From positions 62,001 through 126,000 of the forward strand of contig NZ_BAABFN010000005.1 in NCBI RefSeq assembly GCF_039541075.1: a stretch of DNA of 64,000 nucleotides, read 5' to 3'. Under the pieces are notes generated by a model. The model had not been told where the DNA came from. It worked only from the letters and a program-made list of their open reading frames with translations, and ran no database searches. The stretch comes from Compostibacter hankyongensis. Lineage in GTDB: Bacteria; Bacteroidota; Bacteroidia; Chitinophagales; Chitinophagaceae. A program made the translations under genes and the position numbers. Of the stretch, positions 15,054 through 23,249 are shown piece by piece (the first letter of the stretch is position 1; each line of letters starts with the position of its first letter).

Positions 15054-16013
15054 ATGCTCAATCTCAAAAAAATACTGCTCGGCTGGAAACCCGTGTATGG
15101 CGTGGTACAAAAAAGCAAGCGACTGGTATTACCGGGCTTTGAAGGTATTCCCCTGTATGATGCGATAAGCTTCTTTTTTCAGGAAATAAAAAAAGACCGG
15201 CTGACGGACCGTGCGGCAGCCATCTCCTTCAATTTCCTGCTCGCCATCCCCCCTACCTGCATGTTTCTGTTTACCCTCCTGCCCTATATACCGCTTAAAA
15301 ATACCGAATCCACCATCTACCAGGTGCTGGCCGATATTACGCCCAATATGAGCACTTACCAGATCATCCACGATGTGGTGTATGATTTTCTGAATACCCA
15401 GCGTACGGGGTTGCTCTCCCTGGCTTTTTTCCTGGGTATCTTTTCCTCTTCCAATGCCGTCATCGGCATCATGCATTCGTTTGACAAGGGGCATATTACT
15501 TTCCGGACCCGTACCGCCTTTCAGCGCCGCTGGATGGCCATCCGGCTTACCTTGCTGCTCCTGCTGGTGGTGGTGGTAAGCCTTTGCCTGATCATCGGCC
15601 AACGGGCCATTTTTCAATACCTGTTCGACTGGCTCGGCGTCACCAACACCCTCTTCATCTTTTCTGTGAACCTGACCCGGTGGCTGATCATTATCCTGTT
15701 GTTCTTTACCATTATATCCGCCATCTATACCTACGGGCCGGCCACACAGAAACGCTGGAAGTTCATCACCGCCGGGTCCACGCTGGCCACCATCCTGATC
15801 ATCCTGACCACCCTCGGCTTCTCCTATTTCGTCAATCACTTCAACAGCTATAACCGGATTTACGGATCCATCGGGTCCATTCTCGTACTGATGCTGTGGA
15901 TATTCCTGAACTCGCTGGTGCTGCTCATCGGTTTCGAGCTCAACGCCAGCATAGAGATGGTCAGAGCTACAGCCGACCGGCGGATTGCGGCGGAGGAAAA
16001 AGAGAGGATATGA
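15054..16013 (+). CDS. YihY/BrkB-family inner membrane protein
   Basis: The 319-residue protein has six predicted membrane segments between about residues 55 and 305 and the family pattern: DRAAAISFNFLLAIPP near the first segment, the SSNAVIGIMHSFDK loop, and the final YGSIGSILVLMLWIFLNSLVLLIGFELNA block. The family was once called ribonuclease BN by mistake. It is now regarded as a membrane protein, perhaps a transporter, of unclear role. It is convergent with trmH, with only 2 bases between stop codons. Confidence 0.9.
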   Translation: MLNLKKILLGWKPVYGVVQKSKRLVLPGFEGIPLYDAISFFFQEIKKDRLTDRAAAISFNFLLAIPPTCMFLFTLLPYIPLKNTESTIYQVLADITPNMSTYQIIHDVVYDFLNTQRTGLLSLAFFLGIFSSSNAVIGIMHSFDKGHITFRTRTAFQRRWMAIRLTLLLLLVVVVSLCLIIGQRAIFQYLFDWLGVTNTLFIFSVNLTRWLIIILLFFTIISAIYTYGPATQKRWKFITAGSTLATILIILTTLGFSYFVNHFNSYNRIYGSIGSILVLMLWIFLNSLVLLIGFELNASIEMVRATADRRIAAEEKERI

Positions 16014-16015
16014 AT

Positions 16016-16594
16016 TCACGCTTCCCACTGCTTCCTGAGCTGTGCATAGTTTTCCGGTGAGAGCGCCGGCTCCCGGTAATGTCCGGCGGCGCTTTTCTGG
16101 CGAAAAGCTTCATAAAGGGTCACCGCACAGGCCACCGATATATTGAGGGAGCGGATCATGCCCACCTGCGGAATGATAAAGTTACCGTCGGCTGCCGCAC
16201 TTATCTCCGCGCTTACGCCGTCATGCTCATTCCCAAACACAAGCGCCAGCGAACCCGTAAGGTCCATATCATACAGTTGAACAGAATCTTCCGAGAGACA
16301 GGTGGTATATATCTTTTCGTATCTTTTCCGCAAGTCGCCCAGGCAGGTTTCCATATCCGTATACTGATGAATGGTCAGCCATTTTGCCGCGCTGGACGAG
16401 CTCTTGGCACCCCATTTGCGATGGGGCGGTATGCGGGTGTTGAGCACATAGATATCCTGGATGCCCACGGCATCGCAGGTACGCATTACTGCTGAGATAT
16501 TATGCGGGTCGGTTACATTTTCCAGCACCACAGTAAGGTTTTGCTGGCGTTTATCCAGCACCGTGGTCAATCGTTTTATACGTTCCGGCGTCAT
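16016..16594 (-). CDS. trmH: tRNA (guanosine-2'-O)-methyltransferase, SpoU family
   Basis: This 192-residue SPOUT methyltransferase has all three SpoU motifs: NVTDPHNISAVMRTCDAVG (residues 26-44), LALVFGNEHDGVS, and IPQVGMIRSLNISVACAV. These form the knotted SAM site and hold the catalytic Arg of motif 1. TrmH methylates the ribose of G18 in tRNA. The C-terminal tail is short, as in TrmH from this phylum. The start is supported by the promoter box at 16616-16623. Confidence 0.9.
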   Translation of the reverse strand: MTPERIKRLTTVLDKRQQNLTVVLENVTDPHNISAVMRTCDAVGIQDIYVLNTRIPPHRKWGAKSSSSAAKWLTIHQYTDMETCLGDLRKRYEKIYTTCLSEDSVQLYDMDLTGSLALVFGNEHDGVSAEISAAADGNFIIPQVGMIRSLNISVACAVTLYEAFRQKSAAGHYREPALSPENYAQLRKQWEA

Positions 16595-16615
16595 GGCGTG
16601 ATCGGTTTAGAGGCA

Positions 16616-16623
16616 CAAAAATA
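16616..16623 (-). promoter_or_regulatory. Bacteroidota -7 promoter box TATTTTTG of trmH
   Basis: The minus strand reads TATTTTTG, an exact TAnnTTTG match 21 bases before the trmH ATG. Confidence 0.55.
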
Positions 16624-16677
16624 CGATAACCCGAAAATCAAAATAATTTCGTAAATTACTTCTCAAGTACAAGGGCC

Positions 16678-17142
16678 ATGGAAAAAATATGGCATAGCAC
16701 CTTCTTTAATGCCGATATACTGGCAGGCCTGCTGTTATTATGCCTGGGCGGGCTGATGCTCTGCTTTCCCCCGCGAAACCGGAGAGCTTTTTACGGCTAC
16801 CACAGCTACCTGGCCCGGAGAAACGCCGATACCTGGCGCAGCGCCAACCGCTTTGCCGCCCTTTTTTCGGTGAAGCTGGCCCTTTTCCTGCTGCTGCTTG
16901 GCCTGGGCGCGGGTTATGTATTCGATGCGCAAAGCTACTGGTTTTACCTGCTTACCGCCGGCACGGTGATCATCGCGGTCATGCTGCTGCGGGGCGAAAC
17001 GGAATGGTATCTTTCCCGGCAGTTCGATGAAGAAGGCAATCGCAGGAAGGAGCCCCTGAGCGCAAAAGCCTATCGGGAAAGCCTCCATCATACCGCTGCC
17101 CATGCCGATTCCGGAAAGCAGGCTCCCCCATCGGGGGATTAA
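16678..17142 (+). CDS. SdpI-family membrane protein
   Basis: The 154-residue protein has three membrane segments (about residues 12-30, 61-80 and 86-105). The SdpI hallmark between the first two is GYHSYLARRNADTWRSANRF. In Bacillus SdpI gives immunity to a killing toxin; in most other bacteria the family has no known role. The C-terminal 50 residues are hydrophilic. No toxin gene is adjacent. It is followed by another small membrane protein gene that has its own promoter box inside this gene's 3' region. Confidence 0.82.
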   Translation: MEKIWHSTFFNADILAGLLLLCLGGLMLCFPPRNRRAFYGYHSYLARRNADTWRSANRFAALFSVKLALFLLLLGLGAGYVFDAQSYWFYLLTAGTVIIAVMLLRGETEWYLSRQFDEEGNRRKEPLSAKAYRESLHHTAAHADSGKQAPPSGD

Positions 17143-17156
17143 GCTGTATTCCTTCG

Positions 17157-17164
17157 TATCTTTG
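17157..17164 (+). promoter_or_regulatory. Bacteroidota -7 promoter box TATCTTTG
   Basis: An exact TAnnTTTG match 21 bases before the ATG at 17186. It favours that start over in-frame upstream codons, which lie inside the SdpI-family gene. Confidence 0.55.
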
Positions 17165-17185
17165 CTGGTCTTACCACCATATGTT

Positions 17186-17518
17186 ATGCTAAACGCGCAG
17201 GAAAAAGGATTTTACGATTACTGGGAAGCTCACCGGGAAAAAAAGCGGAAATGGACCAGTCAGCTGTTTGACAGCCTTCCGATAGGACTGCTGTTTGCGC
17301 TGCCCATGATCCTGTTCTTCCTCATGGAGGGCGCACGCAACAAAGCCATGATCGGCAAAACAGACCTCGTGCTGATCTGTACCGGCACCTTTTTTATCGC
17401 GCTTTTCTACAGCATCTTCCGGGGCCGGTTCCGCTGGGAGCGCAACGAGGAAAAATACCAGGCGCTCCGGCGGAAGCTTGAGCGGGATGCTTCTCCCGAG
17501 TCCCCTGAAGCGGGATGA
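17186..17518 (+). CDS. Small two-pass membrane protein, function unknown
   Basis: The 110-residue product has a charged N-terminus (EKGFYDYWEAHREKKRKW), two membrane segments at about residues 31-48 and 58-77, and a basic, charged tail (RRKLERDASPESPEAG). I recognise no family. The ATG at 17186 was chosen because a promoter box ends 21 bases upstream and longer starts would overlap the previous gene. It may belong with the SdpI-family gene before it. Confidence 0.7.
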   Translation: MLNAQEKGFYDYWEAHREKKRKWTSQLFDSLPIGLLFALPMILFFLMEGARNKAMIGKTDLVLICTGTFFIALFYSIFRGRFRWERNEEKYQALRRKLERDASPESPEAG

Positions 17519-17706
17519 TTTGCTTTTTTACCGCTATTGTCGTTACTTTGCAGTGCAATTCTGCCGGAAGATCGGAGGAATAATCCATCCAGGACCATAT
17601 TCACCTGTTTTTGCCCTGAAGACATCCGGTCGCGCATGCTGCTCATGCTTGCTATCTGGGAAGCAACAGCGCCAAGGCAGAAGCCTTTTAAAATCATTTT
17701 TTGTAC

Positions 17707-19596
17707 ATGCCTGAAAATTCAGTTCCCGGACAGGGGGAAGACGCTATCCCTGTCAGCTTATCATTAGATACCAATTTCCTGGATAAAGACCTGCAAACCA
17801 AAGAGCCTGTTGTAAACAAGCGGATATTTTACCTTAGCCTGCAGGCCATCTTCAACGCCCTGATCATCGGGGTCATCGCCAAAATACTGGTCGCCCTCAT
17901 CAACCTTATTACCAATATCTCCTTTTACGGGGAATGGACCTTTGCCTCCGCCGCGCCTTCAACCGTACACCTCGGTGTGCTGGTGATCGTCGTGCCGGTG
18001 CTGGGCGCCATCATCGTAGGTATCATGGCCCGCTACGGGCATGCCGGCATCCGCGGGCATGGCATTCCGGAAGCGATGGAGCAGGTGCTGCTGAACGAAA
18101 GCCGTATCAACCCCCTGATCACTTTTCTGAAACCGATATCCTCGGCCATATCCATCGGCACGGGAGGTCCCTTCGGGGCGGAGGGTCCCATCATCGCCAC
18201 CGGGGGAGCGCTGGGATCGCTTACCGGTCAGATCATGCGGATCACGGCGGCTGAAAGAAAGATCATGCTGGCAGCGGGCGCCTGCGCCGGCATGGCCGCC
18301 ATATTCGGAAGTCCGGTCGCCGCCGTATTGCTGGCCATCGAGCTCCTGCTTTTTGAGTTTTCCCCCCGTTCCATCATCCCCGTAGCGCTGTCCTGCGCTA
18401 CCGGCGCCGGGGTACATTTCGTCTTTTTCGAATCGGCCCCCGTTTTCCAGATGCCCGCTATTCCCTCGCCGGACAGCATGGCGCTGCTGACCTATACTAT
18501 TATGGGTCTGCTGGTCGGGGTGGCTGCAGCGGCTATATCCAAAAGCGTATATGCCATAGAAGACCTTTTTGAACGGCTGCCCATACACTGGATGTGGTGG
18601 CCCGCCCTCGGCGCGGTGGCGGTAGGCGTCATCGGTTATTTCGCCCCCGAAACCATGGGGGTTGGCTACGACAATATCCGTCACCTGCTGACCGGCTCGC
18701 TTTCCCTGAAAGTATTGCTGGCCCTCTGTATCCTGAAATATATTTCCTGGGCCATCTCCCTGGGGAGCGGCACTTCGGGCGGTACCCTGGCCCCCTTGTT
18801 TACCATCGGCGGAGGCATGGGGGCGCTGCTCGGCATGCTTACGCTGAACATCTTTCCCGGAAGCGATATCAACATCGCCACCGCCGCCCTGATCGGCATG
18901 GCCGCGATGTTTGCCGGCGCTTCCCGCGCCCTGCTCACCTCTATCGTATTCGCACTGGAGACCACCGGCCAGACACACGGGCTGCTGCCGCTGCTCTGCG
19001 CCTGCACGGCCGCCTATTTCGTATCCTTCTTCCTCATGAAGCGGGGCAGCATCATGACCGAGAAGATCGAGCGACGCGGCGTCCACGCCCCCGACTCCTA
19101 CGAACCCGATATCCTGCAGAAAGTACGGGTCAAAGAAGTGCTGCACGGGGATCATAATGTGCTGAGCGGGGAGAACAGCATCAAGGAAGCGCGGGAATGG
19201 ATCAAGGCCAATGCCAGCCAGGAAGAAAGCACCACGCTGGTGCTGGTGGACCACGACGGCCATCTGCTGGGCGTGATCAAACGGGCCGATATCTTTGGAA
19301 AGCAATATGCGGATGACGCACCGGTGGAATCGCTGATCAAAGGCAATGTACCCTATATCTACGAAGACAATGAGCTGAGCATCGCCGTGGACATCATGGA
19401 CAAATACCATACGGACGTGCTGCCGGTCGTCACACACGATGCCCGCAAGCAAGTCACCGGCATTCTTTCTCACAAGAACATTTTTGCCGCTTACCGGAAA
19501 CGACGGGATGAAGATGCGCTTTACAAACAGGCTATCTCCTTAAAAAGACAAGGTATCCGGGTCATCCTGCGGGGCAGGCAGCTGCTGAAGCGGTAA
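17707..19596 (+). CDS. CLC chloride channel/transporter with CBS domains (paralogue 1)
   Basis: The 629-residue protein has a CLC domain (about residues 35-455) with the three anion-path motifs: GHGIPEAM, GPFGAEGPIIATGG (the gating glutamate is kept) and SGTSGGTLAPLFTIGG. Two CBS domains follow at about residues 470-600 and may sense nucleotides. CLC proteins carry chloride or fluoride, as channels or as proton antiporters; which applies here cannot be settled. A second, clearly different CLC gene lies 3.7 kb downstream. A weak hairpin with TTTT (19617-19636) lies after the stop, at the 3' end of convergent lipA. Confidence 0.94.
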   Translation: MPENSVPGQGEDAIPVSLSLDTNFLDKDLQTKEPVVNKRIFYLSLQAIFNALIIGVIAKILVALINLITNISFYGEWTFASAAPSTVHLGVLVIVVPVLGAIIVGIMARYGHAGIRGHGIPEAMEQVLLNESRINPLITFLKPISSAISIGTGGPFGAEGPIIATGGALGSLTGQIMRITAAERKIMLAAGACAGMAAIFGSPVAAVLLAIELLLFEFSPRSIIPVALSCATGAGVHFVFFESAPVFQMPAIPSPDSMALLTYTIMGLLVGVAAAAISKSVYAIEDLFERLPIHWMWWPALGAVAVGVIGYFAPETMGVGYDNIRHLLTGSLSLKVLLALCILKYISWAISLGSGTSGGTLAPLFTIGGGMGALLGMLTLNIFPGSDINIATAALIGMAAMFAGASRALLTSIVFALETTGQTHGLLPLLCACTAAYFVSFFLMKRGSIMTEKIERRGVHAPDSYEPDILQKVRVKEVLHGDHNVLSGENSIKEAREWIKANASQEESTTLVLVDHDGHLLGVIKRADIFGKQYADDAPVESLIKGNVPYIYEDNELSIAVDIMDKYHTDVLPVVTHDARKQVTGILSHKNIFAAYRKRRDEDALYKQAISLKRQGIRVILRGRQLLKR

Positions 19597-19624
19597 AAAG
19601 AAAAGCAGAAAAATGTGCCGCGGC

Positions 19625-20521
19625 TCAGCGGCTTTTCTCCGGCCGGCCGCTGAAAAGGTGCTTTTCGGCATGATAGGAAGAGCGTACCAGGGGGCCGCTT
19701 TCCACATAATCCAAACCGAGGGCGTAACCTATCTCCCGGTATTCCGCAAATTCATCGGGATGTATAAACCGCGCTACGGGCAGATGCTTCCGCGTGGGCT
19801 GAAGATATTGCCCCAGCGTAACTACATCACAGCCGTTATCCCGGAGGTCTTCCATGGACCGGATCACTTCTTCCCGCGTCTCGCCCAGTCCCAGCATGAT
19901 CCCGCTTTTGGTACGCATGCCGCCGGCTTTCAGGTAGCGAATCACCTCCAGGCTGCGGTGGTATTTTGCCTGTATCCGTACCTGCCGGGTCAGCCGTTCC
20001 ACGGTCTCCAGGTTGTGCGACACCACCTCCGGCGCTACTTCAATGACGCGGTCGATATTGGGATGGTTGCCCTTAAAATCAGGTATCAGCGTTTCCAGGG
20101 TGGTTTCCGGATTCAGCGCCCGCACGGCCCGCACCGTATTGGCCCAGATCACCGAGCCCCCATCGGCCAGCTCGTCGCGGTCTACCGAGGTAATTACGGC
20201 ATGCTTGACCTTCATCAGGTAAATGGCTTCCGCCACGCGCTGCGGCTCATCCCAGTCCACCGCCTCCGGGCGCCCCGTCGCCACCGCACAAAATCCGCAG
20301 CTCCGGGTACAGACGTTTCCCAGGATCATAAAGGTAGCCGTTCCGGCTCCCCAGCACTCTCCCATATTGGGACAGTTGCCGCTTTCGCAAATGGTATGTA
20401 ACTTATAGGTATCGACCAGGCTGCGTACCTGTTTGTAGTTCTCTCCTATCGGCAGGCGTACCCGCAGCCAGTTCGGTTTTTTCTGCTGCTCCTGCTGCTC
20501 CGGGACTGTCGGTGCTTCCAT
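19625..20521 (-). CDS. lipA: Lipoyl synthase
   Basis: The radical-SAM enzyme inserts two sulfur atoms into octanoyl groups to make lipoyl cofactor. All cluster ligands are present: the LipA-specific CESGNCPNMGEC set, the SAM-cluster motif CTRSCGFC, and the C-terminal serine ligand in RSSYHAEK. The ATG at 20521 is preceded by AAGGAG and gives 298 residues; an in-frame ATG at 20557 would add 12 basic residues and is possible. lipB is not in the window. It is convergent with the CLC gene. Confidence 0.95.
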   Translation of the reverse strand: MEAPTVPEQQEQQKKPNWLRVRLPIGENYKQVRSLVDTYKLHTICESGNCPNMGECWGAGTATFMILGNVCTRSCGFCAVATGRPEAVDWDEPQRVAEAIYLMKVKHAVITSVDRDELADGGSVIWANTVRAVRALNPETTLETLIPDFKGNHPNIDRVIEVAPEVVSHNLETVERLTRQVRIQAKYHRSLEVIRYLKAGGMRTKSGIMLGLGETREEVIRSMEDLRDNGCDVVTLGQYLQPTRKHLPVARFIHPDEFAEYREIGYALGLDYVESGPLVRSSYHAEKHLFSGRPEKSR

Positions 20522-20573
20522 AAATCTCCTTTTTATCTTCGGCTGCTTCTTTAACAAATATCCGGCACAAAAG

Positions 20574-21374
20574 TTACCAGCGTTTTCCCAGTATCAGGCT
20601 GACGTAGGCATCAAAGAAAAACTGCTTGCCGGGATGCCCCACCATGATGTTGATCTTTTTGGAATATACCTCTGCGTTGACCCCCACCTCAAGCGCGCTC
20701 ACCACCTTGTTAAATTCTGCCCAGTCGAACCGCATCCCCAATTTTCCATGGAGGCCCGGCACCACCTTGAGCTCATCCCAGCCCCGCTTGAGACCGCTGC
20801 CTCCGACGGGACTCAGAAACAGCTCCTTGGTTTCCTCGGTATATTTTACATATCGGATGCCGCCGGCGTCTTCGGCCTGAACGTAGTAAGGACGCAGCAT
20901 GGCCAATGCCAGACCGCCCAGATAAACCGCGGATACCTCTACCCCGTTCTTGTTGCCTTTGCCTCCGATCATCCGGCGTTGCCCCAGCCCGAGCTTCAGC
21001 TGGTAGAAGATGTTTTCCTTTCCATATACAAAAGGCACCCCGGAGGAGCCGTACCCATACTGGTCAAAATAGGTCCGCGCCGTCTTATCTTCCTTCGGGT
21101 CCTTGCGTTCCCCCGCCTCGAACTGAAGCATGGTGGTGGTGGTATTGCTAACCCTTCTGCCATATTCGAGATAGGCGCTCCATCCGTCTGTATTCAGACG
21201 TCCGGCGACATTAAACTCATGCTGGTAAATAAAATCGCCTTCTTCCTCCCGGCGCATCACCCGGGTTTGCTGTAGCTTCCGTTGCTCTTTCTTATCCCGC
21301 CGGCTGGCGGCGTCCTGGGCATGTACTGTTGCCGCAAGCAGCAACAACGCAAGTACAAGTATCGGTTTACGCAC
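20574..21374 (-). CDS. Secreted, probably outer-membrane protein of unknown function
   Basis: The 266-residue protein has a clear signal peptide (cleavage near VHAQ at about residue 20), a short basic stretch (RRDKKEQRKLQQTRVMRR), then alternating hydrophobic/polar strands with many aromatic residues, and it ends in a Trp. These traits suggest a small outer-membrane beta-barrel, which is inference. Similar proteins occur throughout Bacteroidota without assigned function. A promoter box lies 41 bases upstream. It stands 52 bases upstream of lipA on the same strand and may be co-transcribed with it. Confidence 0.75.
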   Translation of the reverse strand: MRKPILVLALLLLAATVHAQDAASRRDKKEQRKLQQTRVMRREEEGDFIYQHEFNVAGRLNTDGWSAYLEYGRRVSNTTTTMLQFEAGERKDPKEDKTARTYFDQYGYGSSGVPFVYGKENIFYQLKLGLGQRRMIGGKGNKNGVEVSAVYLGGLALAMLRPYYVQAEDAGGIRYVKYTEETKELFLSPVGGSGLKRGWDELKVVPGLHGKLGMRFDWAEFNKVVSALEVGVNAEVYSKKINIMVGHPGKQFFFDAYVSLILGKRW

Positions 21375-21415
21375 GGGTTATATTGTTGGTCTGGTACTCT
21401 TAACGTAAATTTAGG

Positions 21416-21423
21416 CAAATTTA
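21416..21423 (-). promoter_or_regulatory. Bacteroidota -7 promoter box TAAATTTG
   Basis: The minus strand reads TAAATTTG, an exact match 41 bases ahead of the gene starting at 21374. It almost abuts the start of the divergent OsmC gene (21429), so the two promoters overlap. Confidence 0.5.
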
Positions 21424-21428
21424 TATAA

Positions 21429-21863
21429 ATGACTTCAAAAATCGTCTACGAGGGAGCGCTCCGCACCACGGCCACGCACCTGCGCTCCGGAAGCGTTATC
21501 GAAACCGATGCGCCCACCGATAACAACGGCAAAGGAGAAAGGTTTTCCCCTACCGATCTGGTGGCCACGGCCCTGGGTTCCTGTATGATGACGATCATGG
21601 GCATTGTGGCCCGGCAAAGGCAGCTCCCGCTCGAAAATACCCGGATCAGCATCGAAAAGGTTATGGGTACCGACCCGCGCCGCATCACCGAAGTAAAGGT
21701 GAAGATCGATTTCCCCCCGGACCTTGACCTTTCTCCGGAAGAGCGTACCCGGCTGGAACAGGCGGCGCTCAATTGCCCGGTAGCCAAAAGCATTCACCCG
21801 GATATCCGCCAGTCGGTGGTCTTCAACTGGCATCCGGCGGAAGAAGCTACGGTTCATGAATGA
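21429..21863 (+). CDS. OsmC-family peroxiredoxin-like protein
   Basis: The 144-residue protein is of the OsmC/Ohr superfamily. The two redox cysteines are kept: one in TALGSCMMT near residue 52, the other in NCPVAKSIHP near residue 118. Such proteins reduce organic hydroperoxides with a thiol partner, protecting against oxidative stress. The sequence type (YhfA-like OsmC rather than Ohr) is judged from the motif spacing. It overlaps the convergent DUF2851 gene by 17 bases. Confidence 0.9.
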   Translation: MTSKIVYEGALRTTATHLRSGSVIETDAPTDNNGKGERFSPTDLVATALGSCMMTIMGIVARQRQLPLENTRISIEKVMGTDPRRITEVKVKIDFPPDLDLSPEERTRLEQAALNCPVAKSIHPDIRQSVVFNWHPAEEATVHE

Positions 21864-23127
21864 GGCGTATGCCTATCCGGCAGTCCAGACAACGCCGTTC
21901 GTCGCAATAATGTTTCTTGAGGTGCAGCAGGGCCTGGCTGTCCGAAGCGCAGCGGTGTGTTACGCCCAGCTCCTGCCAGCGCCGGGTAATGCGGTTCTGC
22001 TCCGCAGGCAGCACCTGTAACAACGCAAGCGCCTTTTCAGTATACCGGTCCATCCCTTTCAGCCGTCCGTACAGGACCAGCATGGGCACCACGGTGTTGA
22101 TGATCAGCATCCTCACGCTGGTCAGCCCCAGCTTCTTCTCCCGTCGGGGCGAGAGCTGGTCAAACCGGTAATGGGTATCCCAGTAACCGCCGGCCTGTAC
22201 GGACAACAGCTGTTCCAGTCGCGCCGCGGTGCCGGCTTCGAGCATCCCGGAAAACAGGTGATCCGTCGTATACATCAGCATTGCCAGCTGGGCGATCCTG
22301 AGCGAAGGAAAGGCGGAAGGCCGCATGCGCAGCCATTTCCAGTAATATCCCGATACGGGCAGGAGGCTGTACTTCCGCTGCAAAAAGCGATACTCCTGCT
22401 GAAGCTGGCGCGGATAGGCGTCGGAAAACTTGGCTTCGAGCAGGCCGGCCTGTCCGAAGAACAGGGCCTCCAGCTGCAACAGCTGGTCCCTGTGCCGCGC
22501 CAGTATCTTCAGGGGCAGCGCACGGCACACTCCTTCCAGGGCATCGCCGTTTACCGGCCCTCCGAGGCTCCGGCCCAGGGCGCGGTAGAAAACCGTTTCC
22601 CAGTCATTGGCCGTTTCCTCCAACCAGCGCTCCAGCAACTCCGTCTTTACCTCCTGCCGCTCTATCACCAGCCGTTCTTTCCATCCCAGCCATACCTGTT
22701 CATCGACCTGTCCCAGCTGGGCGGAGCAGGGTACAAAACCCGGATGCTCCATCAGCCGTTCGTATTTTTCCAGCAGCAGACCGGGAATACGGTCCCGCAG
22801 CTCGAGCGCAGGTATGCCCTTTTCTTCCAGCTCGGTTACGGGGCGGTCGTTTTCCCAGACGACGTGGAGGATCACATTTCCATAAGCAGGATCCTGTCCG
22901 TGGCGGTGCCGGTACCAGTCGGACGCTTTGAGATGGATCTCCACATGGCCGGCCAGAACAGCGTCGCCGATACGGATCCGGGCCTGCATAAAATCGGGAC
23001 CGGCGTCAGTATTGGGCAGCCCCGGCTGTATTACCTCTACCGGCGCTCCGGCTGCGGTACAAAGCGACCGGGCATTGTAATGGCGGTAACGCCAGCAGTA
23101 CTGGAGCAGTTTTTCGGAGAGGAGCAT
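21847..23127 (-). CDS. DUF2851 family protein
   Basis: The 426-residue soluble protein is recognised as DUF2851 from the N-terminal blocks LLQYCWRYRHYN and LPNTDAGPDFMQARIRIG, the VEIHLKASDWYRH motif, and the cysteine-rich C-terminus (HYCDERRCLDCRIG), which could bind a metal. The HxKxSDWxxH block has the look of a nuclease-like active site, but no activity has been assigned that I know of. The family is largely limited to Bacteroidota. Its 3' end overlaps the OsmC gene by 17 bases, tail to tail. Confidence 0.85.
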   Translation of the reverse strand: MLLSEKLLQYCWRYRHYNARSLCTAAGAPVEVIQPGLPNTDAGPDFMQARIRIGDAVLAGHVEIHLKASDWYRHRHGQDPAYGNVILHVVWENDRPVTELEEKGIPALELRDRIPGLLLEKYERLMEHPGFVPCSAQLGQVDEQVWLGWKERLVIERQEVKTELLERWLEETANDWETVFYRALGRSLGGPVNGDALEGVCRALPLKILARHRDQLLQLEALFFGQAGLLEAKFSDAYPRQLQQEYRFLQRKYSLLPVSGYYWKWLRMRPSAFPSLRIAQLAMLMYTTDHLFSGMLEAGTAARLEQLLSVQAGGYWDTHYRFDQLSPRREKKLGLTSVRMLIINTVVPMLVLYGRLKGMDRYTEKALALLQVLPAEQNRITRRWQELGVTHRCASDSQALLHLKKHYCDERRCLDCRIGIRLIHEP

Positions 23128-23216
23128 TTCTAAATATAATTCATTCTAAATATAATCCTTTCCCGGCTTTTAGACAAATTTATGCCCGTCCGATTGTCCG
23201 TTTGGCGCATTCCCTG

Positions 23217-23224
23217 TAATTTTG
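23217..23224 (+). promoter_or_regulatory. Bacteroidota promoter: TTG at 23194-23196, TAATTTTG at 23217-23224
   Basis: An exact -7 box with a TTG element 20 bases upstream, the best-formed promoter seen in the window. It ends 25 bases before the TTG start codon of the second CLC gene and excludes any start further upstream. Confidence 0.65.
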
Positions 23225-23249
23225 CAAGGCATTCACCTACAATGCCGTC

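Noticed and set aside
17959..19473. Long open frame on the minus strand opposite the CLC gene
   Set aside because: It lies entirely opposite a gene with clear motifs, and its translation is a compositional shadow (many His, Gln, Gly). Similar shadows lie opposite miaB (8684-9901) and dnaK (33895-35307).
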